Notes: generated by a model not told the origin, from the sequence alone. Shown: positions 1-9,843, counted from the stretch's first letter. The stretch is DNA of 64,000 nt from Gimesia sp. (GCA_002706765.1 PAJV01000006.1:2947-66946), one strand, 5' to 3'. A program made the numbers and translations.

Positions 1-3000
1 CCCGGATACACAGTCTGCCCGGGATCCTGGGGCAGATCACTCCCCGTAGTCTCCGAATCCCCCCCCATAATCGCAGAGAGATCATAAGCATGCCCGAGTC
101 CGAGTGTGTGCCCGATTTCATGGAAGGCAGTATCCATCCAGGTTCCCCCAAAGACATCATCTTCGGGCGTGGTAACATCAGTGGCATCTATAACAAGTGT
201 GCCGTTTCTGTATCCGCCATGAGGAGCCAAACCAAGCACACCGTCTGGACCAACGGGCTTACTTGGATCGAGGGCACGCAGGTCGCCGGTAACCACGGTC
301 AGTCCCTGGTCGGCCGATTCTATAAACTCAATTCCGAGATAGTACGCGTAGATTTCGAAAATTTCACGTGCGCGTTGTTTTTGCTCTTCGGTGATGGCGT
401 TGTGCAGCACATTCCCTTGTACATCAATCCCGTACTCATCCTGGAAGTTATAGTAAGCGACTGAAACAGATCCTGCCGTCACCGGGTTCGTTCCGCTATT
501 GTCAATGTGCGCATCCAGCATTGCCGGCAAGTGTCGATGACCTGGCTCATACTTTCCACCTGGCAGGGGAGGCAAGCCAATTCCCTGGGGCTGAATTTCG
601 GATGTGATGACGAACTCTTCCGTGCCGGCATTCCAGTGGTGAGCGATGTCAGTCAGATCGGTCGCGTTATCGAAGGATGAGTTCTGATCCGGAATGTTTT
701 CCACGCTCAACAAGAGCTGGCTCGTGGAGTCGAAGAAATAGGGGGTGTTTCCCGTCCCCATTGCCAGTGTGGTCAGCCCACTCAGCCCACTGAGAGCAGC
801 TTCTGTGGCTACAACCCCCGAAGCCGGTGAAGTACTTCCACCACCGGCGATGACTTCCACAAAACGCTCAGCAGGATCAGCATAGGGGTTAAATCTGACG
901 ATGTGGCCTGTTGAGTCGGCATAAACCAGATAGCCATCGGCATCGAAAGTGAAGTCTGTTATATTTGATGCATCAACAAGAGTTGCTGCAGAAGTAGGAG
1001 GATCTCCGGAAATGGGATCTCCTGGATCACCAGCAATGGGATCGCCGGTTTGAATTGATGACAGAGAACCATTACTGGAACCATTCCCAGTGATTAGCTC
1101 AAAACCTGGAGTTCCATCGGAATTGTAAACTAACTGAATGATGCCAGGATATATATCAGGGTAGGAACTGTATGATGAAAGCGGTAATGTTGATGTGGTG
1201 GCAAAAAACAGATCCCCAGTGGCATCTGTCTCTAAATCAGTGATTCCAAGGTGAATAATACCCAAAATTCCGGCATCAACGAATGTTGGAATTGCTCCTA
1301 AGACAAGTCCGGAAGCGTTATCTATCCGAAATAGATAACTGGCACTTGTAGGGGAACCGCTATCATGGACGTAGATATTTCCGTCGAGATCAACCGTCAA
1401 TTGTGCTGGAGAATCTAAAACCAGGTCCGTGGGGACATCACCGGTATTGGGAGTGTGGTCGAAGCCGCCACCGGCGATTACGGTCACGAGTTGTGAGACA
1501 GTATTTACTTTCAGGACAAAGGCACCATCCGTGAAATACAGGTTCCCATTTGCATCCAATGTCAGATCACGAGGGCCTGTTGCAGATAACTGTAAATCAC
1601 CAGCTAAAATATCATTTGCGGGAGCAGCCGAGCCATCACTGCCGGCAACGATGGAAATTAAACCGGTCTGGTGATCTACCCGGAGAATACGAACTACGGG
1701 TGTGGGAGCTGCACCATCATTGTGAACGAAGTAATAGTTTCCGGCTCCATCGACGACCAAGCTGGACGGATCATTCAGAATCAAATCTGTGATCAGCATA
1801 CCATCAGTTGGTGTTGTTGTTGAACCTCCTTCTCCTGCCAGTACAGAAATCGTTTCACTGTCTAGGCCCAGTGTCGAGTATGTTTCCTCAGTGATTTCAT
1901 CAGGAGTATCAGAGACACCAACGCGCAGACGATACTGTGTACCGGCATTCAGGGACGTGGAAAGTTTCAAAACGGTCACGTCCGATAACGCATCGTATTT
2001 GGCTGTATAATTGGTCGTCAGCAGGGGAGAATCATTATTTGCTGTATCAATGATCCGATAGAAGCGCGAATCATTCGCCAGATCAGGATTCAGGTCATCA
2101 TCGTTGAAATAAACCAGAATCTGGTTATCGCGGGCTACCAGATTGCCATCTGTTCTGGAGAATCCGGGAGTGTCGGGATTAACGAGCGCAAATGAAATCG
2201 CAGGTGTGAATGAATCACCTGAGATCGTCAGATCCGCCCCGCTTTGTGAAATCGTCGCATAACCTTCGGTACCCAGAATGGAAGAGTTAAACTCTCTCAG
2301 AATGGTTGTTGCGATATCGGAAGCCGATTGAGTGTCAGGATCATAAGAGACTTGAATATTGTTCGGGTCGTTTAAACCACCATCCAGATCCATCTCAAAG
2401 GTGACAGAGGCACCTCCGACTGTGATGGTAAATGTGTCTCCATCCTGCAGATTGGCAACATCGCCTACAGACAGGATCTGTTCTCTTAAAACAGGCTGAG
2501 AGACAACGGCGACGACTTTCGCTCCCAGATCAAGTTCGAAGTTGATCGTCTGATCGGCACCGTTCTGGATTCCATCATCAGTAAAGTCCTGGAATGCATC
2601 TCCATTCAGATTGCGTAAGCGATCGACGCCGGTTCCCAGGATGGTGATCTGGTAATGATCATCGGGTAACGCTGAGGCAAAACGGACGATGACTTCGTTA
2701 GGGTTGTCACCTATGCCGATGTAGCCGGGCTCGATAGGCACTTCATTGCCGTCTGCAAATGTGCCGTCCTGACCACTGCGGACAATCTGTATGCCTCCCA
2801 GGTAGTCAGGATCAATTTCTTGTCCAGGGGAGAATACGAAGGTCAGTTCCTGAGGTGCCTCGTTGTAAACCTCACCATCCGTGAGAGAGAGGTCAATATT
2901 CGGTTCGATATTGACCAGCGAAGCGCCCGCTAACAGCGTGCGGTCTTCCAACTGCTCGGCAGTGGAATAGGAGCTCACATAGTTTTTGATTTTATTTCGG

Positions 3001-3092
3001 CTCTGGCGTTTTCTCTGGCCTCTGCGAAGGCAGTTTAACAAGGAGATAGATCTGCGAAATGACGACACGAAGGATGGGCGGCCCACAACCAT
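1..3092 (-). CDS. Giant secreted protein with NHL-like repeats and metzincin zinc-protease motif (3' end outside window)
   Basis: Reading frame is open from an ATG at 3092 to the left edge, so about 1030 N-terminal residues are visible and the C-terminus is missing. Residues 46-56 read EQLEDRTLLAG, the planctomycete LEDR/LEPR-xLL motif that follows a basic leader in many very large exported proteins. After about residue 60 come Ig/cadherin-like stretches, then from about residue 430 repeated segments of the type L-x-V-D-x-x-G-N-x-Y, consistent with NHL or six-bladed propeller repeats. Residues 991-1001 read HEIGHTLGLGH, the HExxHxxGxxH zinc site of metzincins, followed by SAIMGG, a plausible Met-turn. 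So a secreted or surface metalloprotease is likely; substrate unknown. The upstream side has only a weak purine-rich ribosome site. The zinc site and N-terminal motif are seen directly; the propeller assignment is inference. Confidence 0.85.
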   Translation of the reverse strand, partial: MVVGRPSFVSSFRRSISLLNCLRRGQRKRQSRNKIKNYVSSYSTAEQLEDRTLLAGASLVNIEPNIDLSLTDGEVYNEAPQELTFVFSPGQEIDPDYLGGIQIVRSGQDGTFADGNEVPIEPGYIGIGDNPNEVIVRFASALPDDHYQITILGTGVDRLRNLNGDAFQDFTDDGIQNGADQTINFELDLGAKVVAVVSQPVLREQILSVGDVANLQDGDTFTITVGGASVTFEMDLDGGLNDPNNIQVSYDPDTQSASDIATTILREFNSSILGTEGYATISQSGADLTISGDSFTPAISFALVNPDTPGFSRTDGNLVARDNQILVYFNDDDLNPDLANDSRFYRIIDTANNDSPLLTTNYTAKYDALSDVTVLKLSTSLNAGTQYRLRVGVSDTPDEITEETYSTLGLDSETISVLAGEGGSTTTPTDGMLITDLILNDPSSLVVDGAGNYYFVHNDGAAPTPVVRILRVDHQTGLISIVAGSDGSAAPANDILAGDLQLSATGPRDLTLDANGNLYFTDGAFVLKVNTVSQLVTVIAGGGFDHTPNTGDVPTDLVLDSPAQLTVDLDGNIYVHDSGSPTSASYLFRIDNASGLVLGAIPTFVDAGILGIIHLGITDLETDATGDLFFATTSTLPLSSYSSYPDIYPGIIQLVYNSDGTPGFELITGNGSSNGSLSSIQTGDPIAGDPGDPISGDPPTSAATLVDASNITDFTFDADGYLVYADSTGHIVRFNPYADPAERFVEVIAGGGSTSPASGVVATEAALSGLSGLTTLAMGTGNTPYFFDSTSQLLLSVENIPDQNSSFDNATDLTDIAHHWNAGTEEFVITSEIQPQGIGLPPLPGGKYEPGHRHLPAMLDAHIDNSGTNPVTAGSVSVAYYNFQDEYGIDVQGNVLHNAITEEQKQRAREIFEIYAYYLGIEFIESADQGLTVVTGDLRALDPSKPVGPDGVLGLAPHGGYRNGTLVIDATDVTTPEDDVFGGTWMDTAFHEIGHTLGLGHAYDLSAIMGGDSETTGSDLPQDPGQTVYP

Positions 3093-3504
3093 GGTTTCAG
3101 TCTCTCTAGCACATTGATGTAAGAATCAGTTAATGTTGACTCTAGATGTTATTAATTAGCCAAATATTTTCCCGAGTTTTAGATACCTATAAAACAAGTT
3201 CAGGATATGACGATTATTTTTGAAGAAGGGATTACTCCTGTTTTTTCGGTATTGTTAAATAACCTAAATTAGCCAAAGTGAGTAGTCAATAAAAATCTAC
3301 TAATATAAACGCTTATATATCTAAATATTTTTGATGGACAGCCGAATCGATTATTCTATTTAAGTCTAAATCTAAGTCCAAAAAACCGACACTATATCCT
3401 CAGATCACTTTCCACTTCACTTTTGAGGTGTGACTTAATAAACTACACAATTCAGGAATGCGTAAGTGATTTATTTTAAATGTCTTCTGTAAATAAGAAG
3501 CTTC
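3093..3504. other. Divergent intergenic region, AT-rich
   Basis: A 412-base gap between the divergently transcribed giant secreted protein and the phosphodiesterase-fold gene. It is much more AT-rich than its flanks and must hold both promoters. No RNA gene, repeat or convincing -35/-10 pair could be named. Confidence 0.6.
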
Positions 3505-4893
3505 ATGACTAAACCGCTGATGGTAATCAACGTAGTTGGTCTCACCAGAGAAATGCTGGGAGATCGCACTCCGCATCTGAGGCGGTTGGCAAATCAGGGG
3601 TTTTCCAGACCAATGGGAACAGTACTGCCAGCCGTAACCTGTTCTGCCCAGTCGACTTTATTAACGGGATTAATGCCTCGAGATCATGGGATTGTGGCGA
3701 ATGGCTGGTATGACCGTGATCTGGCTGAGGTCATGTTCTGGAAGCAGTCAAACAGACTCGTCCAGGGTGAAAAAGTCTTTGAAACCGCGAAACGTCGCGA
3801 CCCGTCTTATACTACCGCCAAGATGTTCTGGTGGTACAACATGTATGCGCCGGTGGACTGGTCGGTTACTCCACGACCTGGTTATCCCGCCGATGGGCGA
3901 AAAGTCTTCGATTCCTATAGCCAGCCAGAAGGCCTCAAAGACGAATTGCAATCGGCACTGGGTGTTTTCCCGCTGTTACGTTTCTGGGGACCGGGAGCAG
4001 ACATTATCAGTTCCCGCTGGATTGTAGATGCCTCGATCAAGGTGTTTCAGGAGAAGAAACCAAATCTCACTTTAGTTTATCTGCCGCATCTCGATTATAA
4101 CCTGCAACGTCTGGGAGCCAGTAATCCAGCCATCGATCAGGATATTCGCGATATCGATCAGGAAGCGGGACGTTTAATCGAAGCAGGGCAGAAGGCAGGC
4201 GCTGAAATAGTGGTTCTCTCCGAATATGCCATTACTGATGTTTCCAAACCAGTCCATCTCAATCGGATTCTAAGAGAGCAAGGATGTCTGAAAGTCAGAA
4301 AAGAGGCCTTAGGCTGGGAAACTTTGGACTGTGGTGCCTCCGAAGCGTTTGCTGTAGCTGACCATCAGATCGCCCATGTTTACGTGCAACGACCTGAGAA
4401 AATCTCAGCTGTCAAATCACTGCTTGAGAAAACCGAAGGTGTAGAAATGGTTCTTGATCGCAGCCAGCAGGCTGAGTTCGGCATTGACCATGAACGCGCA
4501 GGAGAACTGGTTGTGATTGCAGCACCGGGAGCCTGGTTTACCTATTACTTCTGGCTGGATGACTCGCTGGCTCCGGATTATGCCCGCACGGTCGATATTC
4601 ACCGTAAGCCCGGCTACGACCCGGTCGAATTGTTTGTTGACCCCACCATCAGGTTCCCCAAGCTGCGAATCGCACGTCGGCTGGCCCGAAAATTTCTGGG
4701 CTTTCGTTACTACATGGATCTGACCAGTCTTGATGCCTCTCTTGTTAAAGGCAGTCATGGTCGCTTACCAACGCCTGGAAAAGAAAACGCAGAAGCCCCT
4801 GTATTTATCTGCTCATCCAAAGCGATTGAGCGTGATGAAATTCCGATGACAGCGGTCAAAGATATGTTGCTGGAACTGCAGTTTGGCAAATAG
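3505..4893 (+). CDS. Alkaline phosphatase superfamily / type I phosphodiesterase-nucleotide pyrophosphatase-like protein
   Basis: A 462-residue protein without signal peptide that has the order of motifs of the nucleotide pyrophosphatase/phosphodiesterase family: an opening beta strand ending in NVVGLT, a nucleophile region PAVTCSAQSTLLTG at about residues 41-54, LPHLDYNLQRLG at about 192-203, VVLSEYAI at about 236-243 and VADHQIAHVYV at about 284-294. Family members hydrolyse phosphodiester or phosphoanhydride bonds with two metal ions. Several usual metal ligands appear changed here: Asp in the first motif is Val, the His of DxxxH is Gln, and the Ser-Asp-His motif reads Ser-Glu-Tyr. Close relatives may share this, so it may be a subfamily with another metal site rather than a dead enzyme. 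It stands alone ahead of the LPS genes; a functional link is not shown. Confidence 0.75.
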   Translation: MTKPLMVINVVGLTREMLGDRTPHLRRLANQGFSRPMGTVLPAVTCSAQSTLLTGLMPRDHGIVANGWYDRDLAEVMFWKQSNRLVQGEKVFETAKRRDPSYTTAKMFWWYNMYAPVDWSVTPRPGYPADGRKVFDSYSQPEGLKDELQSALGVFPLLRFWGPGADIISSRWIVDASIKVFQEKKPNLTLVYLPHLDYNLQRLGASNPAIDQDIRDIDQEAGRLIEAGQKAGAEIVVLSEYAITDVSKPVHLNRILREQGCLKVRKEALGWETLDCGASEAFAVADHQIAHVYVQRPEKISAVKSLLEKTEGVEMVLDRSQQAEFGIDHERAGELVVIAAPGAWFTYYFWLDDSLAPDYARTVDIHRKPGYDPVELFVDPTIRFPKLRIARRLARKFLGFRYYMDLTSLDASLVKGSHGRLPTPGKENAEAPVFICSSKAIERDEIPMTAVKDMLLELQFGK

Positions 4894-5115
4894 GACCCGT
4901 CTCTGGTAAGTCAAACCTGAGAAAGAAAATCCGAGTATTAAATTTCTGGTTCCCGCGTTTAATTATTCTTTGGTCCCAGAACTGGTAGATGCCCCAGTTT
5001 TACAAAATCGGCATTGACTCAAATCAGGGTTCTGATGATGATTCCGCAGCCTGTAGTGGCAGCAAATTGCATTTACAGATCCGGACTTAAATCATTATCT
5101 GAAACGCCTGTATTT

Positions 5116-6660
5116 ATGTCATATCATTTAATCAACACCATTCAAAAATTAGGCCATCCTAAAATTCTGGTTCTAGGCGATCTGATACTGGACCGCTATA
5201 CCTGGGGAAACGCGGAACGCATCAGTCAGGAAGCTCCTGTCATCCTCTTGCGTGAAGATACTCAGGAGGTTCGACTGGGCGGTGCGGCAAATGTCGCCAA
5301 TATGCTGATTGGACTGGAAGCGGAAGTAACCATGGCGGGTGTCACGGGCATCGATCTGGATGGGGTCGTGATCAGGGAAGCACTCGAAAAGTGTGGCGTA
5401 AACTGCTCAGCAGTCATTGCTGATCCGAGTCGTCCGACTACCGTGAAACAGCGTTTCATGGGACGTGCTCAGCAGAGGCATCCACACCAGATTCTGCGAG
5501 TCGATCGTGAAGTGAACACACCCCTCGACCAGGCAACTTCAGAAACATTGCTTAATGCGATTCTGCCACTAATTTCAGAACATCAGGCGATTCTGGTCAG
5601 TGATTATGCCAAGGGCGTCTGCACTCCAGAAGTTTTAGCAACCATCATCAAAGCGGCCCGGACAGCGAATGTCCCCGTGATTGTCGATCCTTGTCCTGGT
5701 CAGAATTACCAGATGTATTCTGACGCAACAGCTATCACGCCGAACCGACTTGAAACATCACGTGCTGTGGGCTTTGATGTAAAAAACAAGGAAGATGCAT
5801 TTCAGGCGGGCAGGCAATTATGCCTGGAATTGAATCTCGAATTTGTTTTTGTCACTTTGGACAGTGATGGTATTGCCTTAACGCAGGCCGATGGTGCCAG
5901 TGAACTGCTGCCGACGCGTAAGCGTGAAGTCTATGACATTACAGGTGCCGGAGATATGGTGCTGGCTACAATTGGTGTCGGCTGTGCTGCCGGGATTGCC
6001 CCTGATGATCTGGCACGTCTGGCAAATGTGGCCGGCGGTCTCGAAGTGGAGCAGATTGGCGTCGTCACTATCAGCCGCGAAGAAATGCTGGCAGATCTCC
6101 TGATGGGATCTCGGGTGACCAGCGAAAAAGTGTTGCCGCTGGAAGAATTGCAGAGGCATGTGATGGCCCGTCAAAAGCTGGGACAGAAAGTAGTTTTGAC
6201 CAACGGTTGTTTTGATGTGATGCATGTGGGGCATGTTACTTACCTCGAACAGGCAGCGGCGGAAGGGGATTGTCTGATTGTCGCCGTCAACAGTGATGAC
6301 AGTGTCCGCGCTCTTAATAAAGGACCGGACCGTCCCATCTTTGGGCAGGATCATCGTGCCTCGATGCTGGCAGCGCTGGAAGGCATCGATTACGTCGTCA
6401 TCTTCGGTGAGTCGACTCCTTGTGAACTCATTAGCGTTCTGAAGCCAGACCTGCTGGTGAAAGGGGGGACTTATCAAAAGGAAGAGATCGTCGGGTGGGA
6501 AATTGTCGAATCTTATGGCGGTGAAGTGAAAGCGCTGGGAATTACTCCCGGAATTTCCACCACACACGTACTGGGAATCATTCGCAGCAGTCAGGAAAGC
6601 GTAAGCATTTCGGCTCCCAGTAACTTCCCCATTGAACTTCCGAAACGAAAAGCCGGATGA
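5116..6660 (+). CDS. hldE: Bifunctional heptose-7-phosphate kinase / heptose-1-phosphate adenylyltransferase
   Basis: HldE (RfaE) makes ADP-heptose for the LPS inner core: it phosphorylates heptose 7-phosphate at C1 and later adenylylates heptose 1-phosphate. The N-terminal two thirds is a PfkB/ribokinase-type kinase with VLGDLILDRYTWG near the start, the GGAANVANM sugar/phosphate loop and the DITGAGDM catalytic loop. The C-terminal third is a cytidylyltransferase-like domain with NGCFDVMHVGH carrying the HxGH nucleotide-binding signature. The ATG at 5116 gives 514 residues and the usual family N-terminus; the frame is open further upstream to a TTG at 5014, but that extension has no similarity and a poor ribosome site. 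The stop overlaps the ATG of waaF by four bases, so the two are translationally coupled. Confidence 0.95.
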   Translation: MSYHLINTIQKLGHPKILVLGDLILDRYTWGNAERISQEAPVILLREDTQEVRLGGAANVANMLIGLEAEVTMAGVTGIDLDGVVIREALEKCGVNCSAVIADPSRPTTVKQRFMGRAQQRHPHQILRVDREVNTPLDQATSETLLNAILPLISEHQAILVSDYAKGVCTPEVLATIIKAARTANVPVIVDPCPGQNYQMYSDATAITPNRLETSRAVGFDVKNKEDAFQAGRQLCLELNLEFVFVTLDSDGIALTQADGASELLPTRKREVYDITGAGDMVLATIGVGCAAGIAPDDLARLANVAGGLEVEQIGVVTISREEMLADLLMGSRVTSEKVLPLEELQRHVMARQKLGQKVVLTNGCFDVMHVGHVTYLEQAAAEGDCLIVAVNSDDSVRALNKGPDRPIFGQDHRASMLAALEGIDYVVIFGESTPCELISVLKPDLLVKGGTYQKEEIVGWEIVESYGGEVKALGITPGISTTHVLGIIRSSQESVSISAPSNFPIELPKRKAG

Positions 6661-7721
6661 AAATTGCAGTCTTTTTACCGAACTGGATTGGAGACGCCGT
6701 GATGGCGACTCCTGCGCTGCGGGCGATTCGACAGGAGTTTTCGGCAGCAGAAATTGTCTCCCTTCAAAGACCTTACGTGGCGGATGTGCTTGATGGTCTG
6801 ACTCTGGTTGATCGGTCCCTTTCATGGAAAAGTGGCGAAAGTCTGACTTCTCAGCTGCGATTTCTACGGCAACTCAGAAGCGAACACTTTGATCTGGCGG
6901 TTCTGTTTCCTAATTCGTTTCGCAGTGCCAGCCTGGCATTTCTGGCTGGTATTCCCAGGCGGGTGGGAATCAATCGTGACTATCGGCGCTGGTTACTGAC
7001 CGACTCACTTCCTGCCGGAGATCGACGGACACCGCATCCGGCGATTGATGAATATTTGAAAATAGCCGCACATGTTCTGGGGGAAGATCATACAAATAAT
7101 TCTCCTGCAACAAAATTATCGCGTTCCATGGAACTCGCGGTGACAGAACAGGATCGTCATCGCTGGAATTCATTCTGGAGCAAACAGTCTGCTGATTTCA
7201 AAAATCGACCACTGATCTGCCTGAACCCCGGCGGTGCCTTTGGAGCTGCCAAGCACTGGCCCACCGCTCATTTTGCCGCACTGGCTCAACAGATTGCTAC
7301 CGAACTGAGACGGTCTGTCTTAGTCGTTTGTGGGCCTGCCGAAAAAGAAGAGGCGATCCAGATTGTAGAGCAGGCTGCTCACCCGTTCGTCACGTCACTG
7401 GCAGGTGAACCGCTGCATCTGGGACTCACGAAAGCTGCCATTCAACAAGCCGAGTTACTGGTGACTACTGATTCAGGCCCCAGGCACTTTGCCGCTCCGT
7501 TCCAGGTGCCAGCAGTGACAATATTTGGTCCCACGCATCAGATGTGGAGCGAAACGTTTTATGATCACAGCCTGCCTGTGCAGCTTGATCTGGACTGTGG
7601 TCCCTGTCAACAGCGGGTTTGCCCGCTGAGCCATCATCGCTGTATGAAAGAGCTCGGGGCAGAACAGGTCTTCCAGGCTGTAATGTCTCTGCTGGATCAA
7701 CAACAGCGAACAGCAGCCTGA
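6657..7721 (+). CDS. waaF: ADP-heptose:LPS heptosyltransferase (WaaF/RfaF-like)
   Basis: A GT9-family enzyme of 354 residues that transfers heptose from ADP-heptose to the LPS inner core on the cytoplasmic face of the inner membrane. The N-terminus LPNWIGDAVMATPALRAI is the family hallmark, and the C-terminal nucleotide-sugar domain shows LNPGGAFGAAKHWP, VVCGPAEKEEA, and the TDSGPRHFAA loop followed by FGPT. The cysteine-bearing tail (DCGPCQQRVCP) is typical of heptosyltransferase II. It overlaps hldE by four bases (ATGA), so substrate synthesis and transfer are encoded together. It ends seven bases from the convergent GT87 gene. Whether it is heptosyltransferase I, II or another member cannot be settled from sequence alone, but II fits best. 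Confidence 0.92.
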   Translation: MKIAVFLPNWIGDAVMATPALRAIRQEFSAAEIVSLQRPYVADVLDGLTLVDRSLSWKSGESLTSQLRFLRQLRSEHFDLAVLFPNSFRSASLAFLAGIPRRVGINRDYRRWLLTDSLPAGDRRTPHPAIDEYLKIAAHVLGEDHTNNSPATKLSRSMELAVTEQDRHRWNSFWSKQSADFKNRPLICLNPGGAFGAAKHWPTAHFAALAQQIATELRRSVLVVCGPAEKEEAIQIVEQAAHPFVTSLAGEPLHLGLTKAAIQQAELLVTTDSGPRHFAAPFQVPAVTIFGPTHQMWSETFYDHSLPVQLDLDCGPCQQRVCPLSHHRCMKELGAEQVFQAVMSLLDQQQRTAA

Positions 7722-7728
7722 CCCCGGT

Positions 7729-8988
7729 TCAAGCGGCCCGGTATGTTTTCTCACCATCCAGCGAACCTTCTGGCTCGCAGACGTGCATCTCACTCGATCT
7801 GGCGCGACTTTCCACATAGACGATCTGCCAGACCATCAAGGGGATGATCCCTAACGGCAGAATCGCAGGTGACCAGGCAGCGATGGGCAACAACAAACGT
7901 TCGACGCCCCCCGTTCCCAGAGGAATCAGCATCAACCAGGCGATCACTGCCAAAATACGGTGGCATTGTTCCCTGAAACTGACAATCAATGCCCAACTGG
8001 CGAGTGGAGCAGCCAGGAGAAATGTCAGTCGTTCTGTACCTGGTCCTACCAGTAACTGCCAGCAGACCCAGGTCGTGAGGACACCTGTGAAATAGGTTTG
8101 CATCGACCCTGATATTTTCGCCAGCCTGAGGCACCAGAGCAGGGCCAGACCAGCCATGCCAAGCTGCAGCAGCGTATAAATACGATCATCGACATAGGTT
8201 CCGAATTGCTCTGCAATGGTGTAGGCATCGCGTAGACCACCCTGCCTGAGAGTACGATAAGGGCCTGTCAACAAGCCATACCAGTTCTGGTACTGTTCCA
8301 GCACCACCGGCAGGGGGCGTGTTAAAAAGGGGGGAAGTATCAGCAGCGCGCATGCTGCAGCAAAACGCGTGGAAAGTTGCCAGGGAAATCTCGCCATCAA
8401 CAACAAAGCCAGGGCAGCGGGCCAGAGCTTAATGTGAACGGCAGCAGCGAGCAGGAAGGCAGCAATCCACCAGCGTTCCTTTTTCAGAGAAACGACAGCG
8501 AATACCGCCAGTGCGAAGACCAGGGAATTACTCTGCGCAGACCAGATCGCTCGTGTGCAGCCTGCCAGGCTGAGGATCAGGAAACAGGCTTCCTGAAACC
8601 GGGACCAGTTTCCGGGAAAGATCTCCTTTACAAGTAACCGTAAGGCGAGTACCAGCAGCGAAATATTCAAAGCCGTCCAGAGAATGCCGCCCAGAGTGGC
8701 AGGCAGGATCGCAAAGGGCGAAAATGCGAGGGCAAAGGTGGGACTGTAGCGAAAACCTGTTTTATAAACTTCGTTGTCGTATAGATTTCGGTCTGCCCAC
8801 CAGTTGATCGATGAGTCTGCAAAGCAGGGGTAAACCGATTTATTTTCCGGTTGTACCACGAATTTTACGCTCACGGCAATCCACAGTACGGCCCATAAAA
8901 TCAAGGCACGTTTGAGCCAGATCACACCGGATGATTCTTCGACCAGGGGGGATTTGAAAAACAGTGGATTTTGAGGAGATTGATTCAT
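7729..8988 (-). CDS. GT87-family (DUF2029) polytopic membrane glycosyltransferase
   Basis: A hydrophobic protein of about 420 residues with roughly ten transmembrane segments. The first periplasmic loop carries WWADRNLYDNEVYKTGFRYS, the acidic/aromatic loop characteristic of the GT87 (DUF2029) C-type glycosyltransferases that use polyprenyl-phosphate sugars. It probably adds a sugar, often mannose, to a glycolipid or cell-envelope glycan outside the cytoplasmic membrane. The ATG at 8988 is chosen because an AGG-type ribosome site lies just upstream (CAGGTCTGAC); the frame extends to another start at 9078 with an unlikely polar leader. It lies back to back with the Kdo kinase-like gene, inside the LPS locus, which supports a role in core or O-chain assembly. 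The acceptor is unknown. Confidence 0.8.
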   Translation of the reverse strand: MNQSPQNPLFFKSPLVEESSGVIWLKRALILWAVLWIAVSVKFVVQPENKSVYPCFADSSINWWADRNLYDNEVYKTGFRYSPTFALAFSPFAILPATLGGILWTALNISLLVLALRLLVKEIFPGNWSRFQEACFLILSLAGCTRAIWSAQSNSLVFALAVFAVVSLKKERWWIAAFLLAAAVHIKLWPAALALLLMARFPWQLSTRFAAACALLILPPFLTRPLPVVLEQYQNWYGLLTGPYRTLRQGGLRDAYTIAEQFGTYVDDRIYTLLQLGMAGLALLWCLRLAKISGSMQTYFTGVLTTWVCWQLLVGPGTERLTFLLAAPLASWALIVSFREQCHRILAVIAWLMLIPLGTGGVERLLLPIAAWSPAILPLGIIPLMVWQIVYVESRARSSEMHVCEPEGSLDGEKTYRAA

Positions 8989-9093
8989 GTCAGACCTGAA
9001 AAATAGGTGTCTTACATGCAAAGACAGCAGGATGGGGCTGGAAGGTTTACGACCCGTGCTTTTAAGATTTTTCGCCAATCAGGGCAAGGTCAA

Positions 9094-9843
9094 TCAACCT
9101 GCCGGGAATGGCCTTTTGGACTTGTGCAGACTTTTTCTTAACATTTGAAAGAAATGGCGGCGTTTATTGCCTCTGAGCTCTCCCAAAGCCGACCGTATAC
9201 AAATGACCTGAAGCGAGAGGGGAACCGTCAGTCCTTCGTTCAACGGTTGAATCGCCAGACGATCCAGCATGCAGACCAGCGAATCCGAGACCGAGCGACT
9301 CCTGCGAATTCCTACAGGATCAATCAGCCAGAGCGAATGGGGTTCAGCATCCTGGCTGTTCCCTTTCACCACGACATTTTCCAGTTTCAGATCACGATGG
9401 CGTAGTCCCGCCTCCGCCAAGCGTCTGACGATCTTTCCCAGTTCCCGTGCAAGTTCATAGTGCAGGTTGTGAGATTCGGGACGCGTAGATTTCAGCAGGT
9501 CGCAGGCAGTTGAACCCTCAATAAAAGGCAATTCCAGTTGATAGAAGTCACCTGCCCGGTAAACGGGTGTCGCCGGTTGTGGCGTATTGACACCAGCTTT
9601 GAGCAACTTCCATGCACCTGAAAGTTGACGGTCGGGTTGGGACTGTTTGAAAAACGATTTCCAGCGGAGTTGCCAGGTTACCGGCCAGCGTTTGAGAGTT
9701 GTCAGTCCCCGTCCGGGTACCTCCAACAGCCATACGGAACGAAAGTCTTCTTCTTTGAGGCAGCGAATTATCGTATAAGGGGTACTGTGATCGAACAGTT
9801 GGAAACAGGGACGTGCTTGAGGATGGGAATCAGACAATTTCAA
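9094..9843 (-). CDS. Kdo/heptose LPS kinase-family protein (WaaP/KdkA-like)
   Basis: A protein-kinase-fold enzyme of 249 residues of the kind that phosphorylates Kdo or heptose in the LPS inner core. Visible motifs are a beta3-like Lys at about residue 51 (LTTLKRW), the catalytic loop HRDLKLENVV with Asp151, and LIDPVG at 174-178 in place of the DFG metal-binding loop, as in LPS kinases. Length matches the family. No in-frame ATG precedes the conserved region and a TGA lies three codons upstream, so translation probably starts at the TTG at 9843 (or the TTG two codons later). It lies upstream of the GT87 gene on the same strand with about 105 bases between them. The exact phosphorylated sugar is not determinable. 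Confidence 0.8.
   Translation of the reverse strand: MKLSDSHPQARPCFQLFDHSTPYTIIRCLKEEDFRSVWLLEVPGRGLTTLKRWPVTWQLRWKSFFKQSQPDRQLSGAWKLLKAGVNTPQPATPVYRAGDFYQLELPFIEGSTACDLLKSTRPESHNLHYELARELGKIVRRLAEAGLRHRDLKLENVVVKGNSQDAEPHSLWLIDPVGIRRSRSVSDSLVCMLDRLAIQPLNEGLTVPLSLQVICIRSALGELRGNKRRHFFQMLRKSLHKSKRPFPAG

Noticed and set aside
5878-6825. Long minus-strand frame opposite hldE and waaF
   Set aside because: Antisense to two certain genes, no recognisable domain; shadow frame.
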